From the NCBI RefSeq assembly GCF_003589595.1, contig NW_020653409.1, positions 1,805,376-1,869,375 of the forward strand: DNA of 64,000 nt, read 5' to 3'. The position numbers and the translations under genes were made by a program. This document shows positions 56,395 to 64,000 of the stretch, piece after piece. A model generated the notes under the pieces. The model was not told where the DNA came from. It did no database searches and saw nothing but the letters and a program-made list of their open reading frames with translations. The stretch's first letter is position 1; the number at the start of each line of letters is the position of its first letter. The DNA is from Hyposmocoma kahamanoa (Eukaryota; Arthropoda; Insecta; Lepidoptera; Cosmopterigidae).

Positions 56395-56815
56395 TCTTGT
56401 GAAAGAGTTCGACTAGGAAATGAATACTACCCATTAGATAAAGTTTCACGGGTTGGTTGGCGTGCCAAGTATTCCCGGTATACCACTAACGAAGGAGGGG
56501 GAACGATAATCCGTACAGAGGTGGGTCCGCGGTGGCGGACAACCGTAGAGGGCCGTAGATCGTAAACAACGTGGCCACAGCCCCATCCCACGCGGGGTGT
56601 GGGAATACCAGAGGGTTTTTAGTGAGTAAGTCTCACATTACCACCGCGCGTCCCCGTAACGCGGTTATGCCTCAAAGTAATGTGCACTGTAGCAGTACTC
56701 CTCAGATCTTTGTGATTTATAGCTCTGAGTGACATTGCAACTGTTATGTACAAGCGTATGCTTACCACTAGCCGCACAACTTGTTTGTCGTGTCACTTGA
56801 TCTCATAAAAAAACT
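56395..56815 (+). repeat. Family A repeat interrupted by a second repeat
   Basis: Family A ends are at 56395-56420 (TTGTGAAAGAGTTCG) and 56690-56815 (CTCTGAGTGACATTGCAACTG). Between them is a GC-rich piece with GAGGGTTTTTAGTGAGTAAG and ACCGCGCGTCCCCGTAACGC, which resembles the 3' non-coding end of another lepidopteran-type retroposon, inserted within. Confidence 0.6.
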
Positions 56816-56829
56816 GTCTTTAGCGATTG

Positions 56830-57330
56830 GCCATAATAGGGTGCTAACAGACCTGGCGCATGCGCCGCGAACGCGCTGCAAATGCGCTGCGCGCGTGCTG
56901 GTCACATACTGCACACGTGCTGCGTGCGTGCAATTAAATACATGTTAATAGTGGTTCCGATGCATATTTTTATTATTTTATTATCTTTGGGTCTGTAAAG
57001 TGAATATTTTGGTAGTATGTATATAAGAAAATATTTTCTATCCGTCACATATTTGAACAATTTGTGTTATACGTGTTAATGTAGGGTAATACAGGTCTAT
57101 CTTATACACTGTTCTTTAGATAATTATTTGTGTAGGTATGAATGTTCGTTACCTGAATATAGAAATAAATAAAATTAAATATATGGAGCACGCGAACCGA
57201 TCAAACAACATAATGCTCGTGTGCAGCTAGCCTTTCACAACCATTTGCGGCGCATTCGCCACTTCCGTACGCACCCATACAATATCAACAAAACGCGGTA
57301 ATCTTATGATATCTAGAAAAAAACACGATG
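56830..57330. other. GC-patterned DNA, possible MITE
   Basis: CGCATGCGCCGCGAACGCGC and CTGCGTGCGTGC at the left and TTTGCGGCGCATTCGCC at the right look like inverted, CG-rich element ends. Exact termini and target duplication were not found. Confidence 0.35.
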
Positions 57331-57500
57331 TTATTAGACGCAAGTGGCGTTATATATTACTTAACGGAATTATTATATATTAACATAGACAAACAGAGAT
57401 AAAATAAAACCGTAATAATCTTTGATATTCGTATCACTTTTATTAATACAATCGCTAAGGCCACTAATAAATAATCATGAACGAAAAATATTAAATAATA

Positions 57501-58780
57501 GGGGTTAAAGTATGAAATTGCCGATTTGTACTGAAAATCTAAATTGTTTATTTTTTAAATTTGTTAAAAATTTATTTAATCAAAATAGTTGCCATTATTA
57601 TCTATACATTGCTGCCATCTAATGGGAAGGTTATTAATGCCTTTGCGATAGAACTCCGACGATCTAGACTGCACAAACTGTGTGAAAGCATTTTGTACTG
57701 CCTCCTGGGAAGAAAACTTCTTGTCACGTAGATAATTGTCCAAATCACGAAAAAAATGGTAGTCCGTTGGAGCAAGGTCTGGTGAATACGGAGGATGACG
57801 AATGGTTTCTAATTGCAGTTCCTGAAGGGTCAAAATGGTTTCTCGTGCTGTGTGAGGTCTCGCGTTGTCGTGGAGCAATAATGGTGAAGATCGATTCATG
57901 AGTCGGGGCTGTTTTACTGCTAGTTTTGTCAACATGGTTCGGAGTTCGACACAATAGACATCTGCCGTTATTGCTTGACCAGATCGGAGAAAACTATAGT
58001 GAATAACACCATGCTGAGACCACCAAGCAGTTACCATTACCTTTTTATTGGTAAGTTTTGCTTTAGGACACTGTTGTGGCATTTGACCTGGGGTCAGCCA
58101 TTGCATTTTTCTTTTCCGGTTATCATAAAGAATCCACTTTTCATCACATGTTACAATTCGATCCAATATTCCTTCATTTCTGTACCGGTTCAACAAGGCA
58201 ACACAAGTTTCAACACGCGTTTCTTTCTGCAGATCAGTCAAATCATGAGGCACCCATTTTTCGTATTTTTTTATTTTATTGATTTGACGCAAGTGAGTCA
58301 ATATTGTGGGTAAGGTAACGTTAAACCATGCCGCTAATTCCTGGGTAGTTTGACTAGGATCGGCTTCCACTATCTCTCTTAATTCATCGTTATTCACCTG
58401 TGTGGGCGGTCTTCCTCGTGACTCGTTCTTTAAGTCGAAATTTCCATCACGAAAGCGTTTAAACCAAAATCGCACGGTGCGTTCATTAGTAGACCCCTCT
58501 CCAAACGCAGCATTGATATTGCGGGCTGTTTCTGCCGCGTTAGTTCCGCGTCGGAACTCGTATTCAAAAATCACTCGAATTTTCGCAGTATCCATCTTTC
58601 TTGTCTAAATTGAATAACAAAAACAATTGAAAGTCGATATTCAAATGTTTCAAATTTAAAAAAAAATAAATCACAGAAACCATTTGAAAAAAGTTTCATT
58701 CGAAAATCTCAAACCATGAAGATTCTATGAAAATTCAAAGAACCTATTGCAATAAAACGGCAATTTCATACTTTAACCCC
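57501..58780 (-). mobile_element. Intact mariner transposon, 1280 bp
   Basis: Terminal inverted repeats start GGGGTTAAAGTATGAAATTG at the left and end in its exact complement CAATTTCATACTTTAACCCC, continuing to at least 23 bp. A TA duplication flanks both ends (57499-57500 and 58781-58782). It encodes an uninterrupted transposase on the minus strand. Element length, ends and gene are all as expected for an autonomous mariner. Confidence 0.95.
57576..58595 (-). CDS. Mariner transposase, full-length
   Basis: 339 residues with no stop or frameshift. The N-terminal DNA-binding part has two helix-turn-helix motifs (MDTAKIRVIFEYEFRRGTNA, then GRPPTQVNNDELREIVEADP). The linker signature WVPHDLTDLQK and the catalytic motifs VTCDEKWILYDN, LLLHDNARPH and YSPDLAPTDYHFF follow. 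The third Asp lies 34 residues after the second, the DD34D triad of mariners. Similarity is to the cecropia group that includes human Hsmar1/SETMAR. The enzyme excises and reinserts the element at TA sites. All key residues are present, so it may be active. Confidence 0.95.
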   Translation of the reverse strand: MDTAKIRVIFEYEFRRGTNAAETARNINAAFGEGSTNERTVRFWFKRFRDGNFDLKNESRGRPPTQVNNDELREIVEADPSQTTQELAAWFNVTLPTILTHLRQINKIKKYEKWVPHDLTDLQKETRVETCVALLNRYRNEGILDRIVTCDEKWILYDNRKRKMQWLTPGQMPQQCPKAKLTNKKVMVTAWWSQHGVIHYSFLRSGQAITADVYCVELRTMLTKLAVKQPRLMNRSSPLLLHDNARPHTARETILTLQELQLETIRHPPYSPDLAPTDYHFFRDLDNYLRDKKFSSQEAVQNAFTQFVQSRSSEFYRKGINNLPIRWQQCIDNNGNYFD

Positions 58781-58844
58781 TAATATTAATAGAATTTTAG
58801 ACAGGGGACCATTGATTGGGGAAATAATGATTGTTAATTTGTAG

Positions 58845-58940
58845 GCAACATTGGAAGAGGACGACTACAAAGGACGCCTCCAGATCAAATCGAGAATGTT
58901 CTTGAAAAGACAAGTGCGGAGTGAAAATAATAGCGAGTAG
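58845..58940 (+). CDS. Candidate short terminal exon
   Basis: After acceptor-like TTAATTTGTAG the frame reads ATLEEDDYKGRLQIKSRM, FLKRQVRSENNSE, then TAG. The charged composition and balanced codons look exonic, but no partner exon was found. The intact mariner lies only 65 bp upstream. Confidence 0.22.
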   Translation, partial: ATLEEDDYKGRLQIKSRMFLKRQVRSENNSE

Positions 58941-59389
58941 TGCACTGGTGTGAATTCCTTTGCTCTGGTACTCGAAAATACAGAAAATTCCTTGGGTTGA
59001 GGCTATTATTTATATTTAATGTAAAGATAAAACACTCGTCACGTGTCATCCTAAACTGGCCGTTATTGTAAAGCGAATAAGGGCAACCCATATCAAAAGC
59101 CCTTTGTCTGTAGTGTGACAAAGCCCACTATGACGTCGCGACTATCAAAGGCCGAAATATGCGTTATTTATATTCATGTGATGTTATATGCATTAGTTTA
59201 ATGTGCAAGACCGCTTTATAAGACAGTATTGACGCGTGATCTCATTTCGTTATTGTAAAGTTAATATTAGTGAATACTAAAGCTGCTTGTTGGTCCTTTC
59301 AAAATCGATTATGGTTTTTTATTTACACATAACATACATAAATACATATAATATTTCCTCTGATGAATAATCCCAAGTAGATAAGATAA

Positions 59390-59475
59390 TTATTCCACTA
59401 GATTGTTATAATTATTAATACGGATACTAGAAGGCGCTGGTTCTAATCCAACTGGATCGACGGAATTGTTTCTAA
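59390..59475 (+). repeat. SINE family C copy
   Basis: TTATTCCACTAGATTGTTAT and GCGCTGGTTCTAATCC match the family ends. It is cut by the MITE at 59476. Confidence 0.5.
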
Positions 59476-59635
59476 GGGTCGTATTCTAGAACTCTATTCA
59501 ATGCTCAGGATTGCACTGGCAACACAAGCACTGGAAACACGACCGTAATGGCAGGGACTTGAGTATGATTTCGAGTGCTTTAAACCATACTCAAATCCTG
59601 ACTTGAGCATTGAGTACAGTTCTAGAATACGACCC
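59476..59635. mobile_element. Harbinger-like MITE, clean copy (160 bp)
   Basis: Ends GGGTCGTATTCTAGAACT and AGTTCTAGAATACGACCC are exact inverses. TAA flanks both sides (59473-59475 and 59636-59638), a TWA-type duplication. Related to the decayed copy at 17460-17634. Confidence 0.82.
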
Positions 59636-59976
59636 TAAGTGTTCGACAGTTGTATTAATAATTTTTTTTAATGAGATATTTAATAAATTTTGTAACTATA
59701 AAAAATTAAGGTGGTTTACATAAATATTATAGTCTGTCTTGTTTCAAGACGCAGTAAAATGACATTTGCAGGGTTGCCAGTTTTGGTGAAATTTTAAATA
59801 GTCATGTAGTAGTTGTCGACAGTTTTATCGATAGATTGTGAAAGGTAAAATTACGACGTTCTAATGATTACTAATTGCGTTATTGCCTTCTTTATTATTT
59901 TTTCGACAGTTGGCCTACGAGTGTCGAAACCAGTTTTTATTCATATATTTTAATAAGAACAGGCGGATTCGATTAT

Positions 59977-59998
59977 CTAGATAGATAGATAGATAAAA
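59977..59998. repeat. TAGA microsatellite
   Basis: About five units of TAGA. Confidence 0.75.
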
Positions 59999-59999
59999 C

Positions 60000-60830
60000 G
60001 TTTATTGACTCGCGTCACACACACAACAATATAATACAGTAAATGGATTAAAAGAGAAATTAAGTAAGAACAAACAGCAAAAGATAAATTTAACAAAAAA
60101 ACACAAAACATAACACTAACCTAATTATCTATATTGAATTAAAATGAAAAATTTTCAAGTATGTCACCTCTTAGTATTTTTAATAGACATACTTCTAAAT
60201 GCAGTATAATGTACGTACGAATTTACAAAAATTGACAATTAAAATAACAAGTTGGGCTGATATGATACAATAAGTTCGGATGTTTATTGCATAAGCATAA
60301 ACCAACATGCAGTCGATAGTCGATAGACTATTTTATCGCCTGCAATCACTAGTTGCTTGCTTTTTTTTAACTTTCGGGCAATGAACTGTCATTTTACTCT
60401 ATCTCCAAAAAAGCCAAACTATAGACATAACTGTAGGGCTAGCACGATACGGTTAATTGCCCTAACAGCGTGTTTTTGCAGAACAAAGATTCTATTAATA
60501 ATGGAAGCATTACCCCATCGCAAAATCCGTATATCATGAAGCTGTGAAAGAAGGTAAAGTAGCTGTTTACAGGTCTGAAAGTTTTCGTATCTTTTTAATC
60601 GCATACACCGCCGAGCGTCACTTTTTAACAATTGCCTAGTACTTCAAGAACAAAAAATTTTCACTGTATTAAAGTATATAATCTCCTCAAAGACTTCAGC
60701 GTACGCGCAACTATGATTCAATGCCGTCATAAAGCAATTTAGAAACGCATTAGTATACAGTTCTACGCGGTACTCAACCGTGGTAATAATATTCACTTAA
60801 ATCCAGATAGTTCACTGTTTGAGTAGCTAC
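60000..60830. other. No supported gene
   Basis: Contains a motif TAGGGCTAGCACGATACGG (about 60435) related to the foldback arms around the gap at 28.4 kb. The two overlapping 60-70-codon frames at 60357-60631 are antisense mirrors of each other and unsupported. Confidence 0.4.
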
Positions 60831-60834
60831 ATAC

Positions 60835-61195
60835 TAGAGTTGCAACGAATATTCGTTTACTATTCGGTATTCGGCCCATTCGGCCTATTGTTTGCTATTC
60901 GGCCGAATATTGAATAATTATTCTGCCGAATGCACAGAATACCTAATCACAAGTGCAAGAAATAATTTTTCTTAAAGCCGAGCAGAGAATGTAAGTTCCA
61001 GAGAACGCAATTTTTCGCTTATTTACCTAAAACATCAAAGGAAATATAACATAATTAAGTTATTTTTCTAAGATATTAAAAAAGTAACAAAACAAATGAA
61101 AACTGGTCAAGAGTTAAGGCGATTGGCGAATCATAGTATCTGCGGGCCAATCAGAGAACAAAGCGGACTGAATATTCCACATATTCGGAAGGATG
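60835..61195. mobile_element. ATTCGGC-rich MITE-like element
   Basis: GAATATTCG, ATTCGGTATTCGGCC, ATTCGGCCGAATATT and related 7-mers are clustered at 60845-60950, with an echo at about 61170-61190 (ATATTCGGAAGG). Repeats of this type mark the ends of known insect foldback elements; exact boundaries are unclear. Confidence 0.45.
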
Positions 61196-61254
61196 TGAAG
61201 TCACATCGAACGTGCCAATTTAATCATCATGTTTTCCTCCATTATTACCGAAAG

Positions 61255-61560
61255 GTTTTTTATAATGTCAAGTGACGGGACGAACAAGTCGTGCGCCTGA
61301 TGGTAAGCTGCACGCCTGTCCATAACAATTGCAGTGCCAACCAGCTCTTTAAATCGCAAAGATTATGGGCACTACCACTGCGTCCCTCACCCTGAGACAT
61401 AAGTTGACAAGTCCCGTGTGCCTATAATTTCACCACCACCCTTACCCTTCAAAACCGGAACACAGCGTTGACATTACTGCTTGGCGGCAGAAAAAGGTAA
61501 GGTGGCAGTACTTCCCTGTACGGACCCTTCACAAGGACCTCTACTGCTACGAAACGAGTT
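61255..61560 (-). repeat. Family A repeat, reverse copy
   Basis: Full-length in outline: GTGCGCCTGATGGTAAGCTG, AACAATTGCAGTGCCA, CACCACCCTTACCCTTCAAAA, TTACTGCTTGGCGGCAGAAA, ending ACAAGGACCTCTACTGCTAC. Confidence 0.72.
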
Positions 61561-61568
61561 ATATCAAC

Positions 61569-62340
61569 GCGAGCCTACATTTTAGCAGGTGAGGTGTGTC
61601 ACCACTCGCCTCCCGCAATCCGCTCCCTGTATATTAATATGAATAAAATAAGAATAGGTGGAGAACATTTGAGACAGATCCGACGTCGACAGGCATCCGA
61701 TGGCGCTGGGCAGCGGGAGACGCGGCGTGTCGTTAAACCGCTGGACAATTTGCAAATTTTGGAGTAAATGTAAATTTAATAAATATAAAGGCTTCAACTG
61801 AAAACCAAAATTTAGCCGGTCCTCTGTAGTACTTAAAGATAAATATCTACATATATAATCTCAATACAGAGTACTAAAAACCCGACCTCAAAAGTCATTG
61901 TTCACCTGGTTTGCCACCCTTAGAGGTGGAATATTTTCTTTAAATTTAAATGGGACCACTAGAGAGGTAGTAGTAATATGTTCGAAGTACTACGTTCTAA
62001 CAAAACAAAGGATCATCAAAATCGGTTAACAAATGCGGAGTTATCGTGCATACATACAAAAAATATATATATACACTCGAATTGAGAACCTCCTCCTTTT
62101 CTTCGTCGGCTTAAAAATTACGTACAAAGTTAGATATTTTATTCGGAAATAATTCTTTTTGGACATTTATTTTAGCCTGTTTTTAAGATTTCACATGATC
62201 TGATAAAGTACAAAGTACATCCTATCCTTAGGTGTATCGTACATTTTTTGTAAGACTGTTGTTTAATAGTAAATACCAAAACAATTTCATCTAGCAACAG
62301 CAACAGTTTTTCCCGCTACTCCACTGATGAATCGCCTTAA
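61569..62340 (+). repeat. Unclassified interspersed element, copy 2
   Basis: Shares ordered blocks with 10919-12420 and lacks the SINE and MITE found in that copy. It is itself interrupted by a family B repeat at 61866-62115. Confidence 0.58.
61866..62115. repeat. Family B repeat copy
   Basis: Head AGAGTACTAAAAACCCGACCTC, internal GGATCATCAAAATCGGTTAAC, and tail GAATTGAGAACCTCCTCC. It is the best preserved B copy here. Confidence 0.65.
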
Positions 62341-62344
62341 TTAA

Positions 62345-62820
62345 AGCAATGCTCCTAGGCTAGCACCGCTCTTGTGATATCATACCAAGAATGGTTCAGA
62401 AATTGCAACACAACTTAATTCTGCAGATAAACTGAGTTTTGTATATCCCTATACCTCTACAATAATGAGAATGTGCGCTTGAGCAGCATAAATATGCTTT
62501 ATTAAAAACTTGTATTGGAGAATAAGACTTTTCAAAAGTTAAAGATAGTATTTCGGTCAACACAAATGGTAAATCTATAAAATTAACTCGAATGGGTGAC
62601 CCGTTTCATAGATTTATTTTACAATATTGTTTGAAGTTATTTTTAGCAATATTTCACAGTTCATGGAAGTATTTACTGGTTAAATATTGATTTCAATGTA
62701 CGTGATGAATGTAGTAACTTTAAAGAATGTACAATACTGTTTTCATATATACAATAAACCTGTTATGCAAAGATAAAGCTCACGAATATTATGTTGTCAA
62801 TTAAAAAGTGTATTCAACAT
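62345..62820. other. No supported gene
   Basis: AT-rich DNA without clear frames or recognised repeats. Confidence 0.45.
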
Positions 62821-62824
62821 AGCG

Positions 62825-63030
62825 GTATGTTTTTATTTATGATACCAAGTGACAGGGCGAGTCGTGCGCCTGGTGATAAACGACACGCCTATCCATAGCA
62901 GTTGCAGTGCCACTCAGAGCTTTAAATCGCAAAGATCTGAGGGAAGCTGTGCCTATCACCCTAAGAGATAAGTTGACAAGTCCCATGTGCCTGTAATTTC
63001 ACCAGCACCCTTCATTAACCGAAACACAGT
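62825..63030 (-). repeat. Family A repeat, reverse partial
   Basis: GTGCGCCTGGTGATAAACGA, CAGTTGCAGTGCCACTCAGAG and CCTGTAATTTCACCAGCACC. It abuts the LINE tail at 63040 on the same strand. Confidence 0.65.
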
Positions 63031-63034
63031 AATT

Positions 63035-63420
63035 CTCACCTAGCCTAGCCCTGGAACAAAGAACGTCTTCGATGGAACAAGCAAGCCCAGAAGATGTCTA
63101 TTTAGGCGCATCTCAAAGACACTCGGGTTGTATGTCCTCGGAAACAGTCGCAGGCAGGGGATTGAATTTGGTGACCATAACAAAAGACGATGAAAAGCGC
63201 TTAGTACACCTGAAGAGAATATCAACCATGTAGAGATGGTATCCCGCGGTATGTCTCGATGTCCGATGGGCTGACGAATCTCATGGGCACACTCTGTAGA
63301 AAACCGACAGCCAGGCAAATTATGAAGTTTATATTCGACCTTATCGTCACGAATCAGGTAAGTCTCCTGGCGTGAAGGGGTGATTCGTTTTAATTGACAA
63401 AACGGAGAAACCAAACTCAA
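63035..63420 (-). pseudogene. LINE ORF2 C-terminal fragment
   Basis: The minus strand reads ...SGVLSAFHRLLLW... and, after a frameshift, LFPRTYNPSVFEMRLNRHLL, similar to the tail at 24.1 kb (YNPAIFKVRLYRHLLGKLAS). The usual RTKRFSSSF and WNSLP blocks survive in other frames. Non-functional. Confidence 0.6.
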
Positions 63421-63424
63421 CTCA

Positions 63425-64000
63425 TAAAAATACAGGTGGCAGTTGACGTTAAGAGATATTTTTAGATAGATTAACGCTCTTTCTCTTCTCTTTTACATTA
63501 TAAATTATACTGATTTCTTATAAAATTGACAGTTATTTTTTTTATTTTAACTACACGGATTTGATAAATGTTAAATTTATTATTATATTTTATGTTCCGT
63601 TTTTGTCGCTGAATGGATGAGTATAGAGTGCAAATTAGTTCAGAGTATCGTACATAAAAAATATGTCCTCCTCAATATAAATAGAGGATTGGACATTGAA
63701 GTAATTCAAGGCCAATTCCGTCATTTATTTTCTTATTTCATAGTGTTATAATTTTCCTATGTTCATTTTTTTCCTACAAAAGTATGTATTCTTACATTAC
63801 TGTTCTGTATTGTCATTGTAATTTTTTAATGTGCAATAAGAAATATTCCATTAATTCATAAAAATGAAAACCTTGGTATCCCGCAAGGTGATTCAAAAAG
63901 CATTCAAGTAACGTGTTTATAAACTATTTATCACAAAGAAATAAACGACTTTAAATTGAAACTGATAATAACCGTTCGGTGTTTAGATACAAAGGAATTT
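63425..64000. other. No supported gene
   Basis: AT-rich DNA to the window edge, with only very short frames. Confidence 0.45.

Noticed and set aside
47740..64000. N-terminal RhoGDI exons
   Set aside because: Scanning the minus strand for the conserved LDLTGDL and KYKEALLG blocks found nothing, so the gene is reported as partial.

Overview
The window is AT-rich, intron-rich eukaryotic DNA packed with interspersed repeats. The four genes I can identify and the repeat types (tRNA-derived SINEs, mariner, hAT-like and Harbinger-like MITEs, a DIRS relic, LINE tails) point to an insect, most likely a moth or butterfly. The species cannot be named from sequence alone. Two assembly gaps (400 N and 100 N) are present.

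Layout: (1) 1-5.7 kb holds mostly repeats, plus a probable minus-strand terminal exon of an unknown gene (3904-4150) and a 190-bp exon-like duplication (4.3 and 5.3 kb). (2) 5.76-15.36 kb, plus strand, carries the last seven exons of a formin-homology-3 gene without FH1/FH2 domains, best read as multiple wing hairs (mwh). Its 5.8-kb second intron is filled by a hAT MITE, a degraded DIRS tyrosine-recombinase retroelement, a SINE and a Harbinger-like MITE. (3) 15.75-19.51 kb, minus strand, is a complete five-exon secreted acid lipase (431 aa) that converges tail-to-tail with mwh. (4) 20.63-30.33 kb, plus strand, is a complete six-exon gene of the cyclase / kynurenine formamidase fold (288 aa) in which the metal-binding motif has been lost, a probable pseudoenzyme. 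Its introns hold LINE tails, a broken mariner, SINEs and a minisatellite. (5) 30.7-41.9 kb is repeat-rich and contains a pristine miniature LTR retroelement, a second hAT MITE copy and a few weak coding candidates. (6) 41.95-47.73 kb, minus strand, holds the last two coding exons of RhoGDI; earlier exons were not found. (7) 48-64 kb is dominated by transposons: several foldback elements, SINEs, a structurally intact mariner with an uninterrupted 339-aa transposase (57501-58780), and LINE/SINE pieces.

The identified genes do not form a pathway cluster. mwh (actin prehair control) and RhoGDI (Rho/Rac/Cdc42 cycling) both touch Rho-family signalling, but their proximity may be chance. Exon boundaries were read by hand from splice consensus and conserved reading phase. 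Functional names rest on remembered family features, since no database search was possible.
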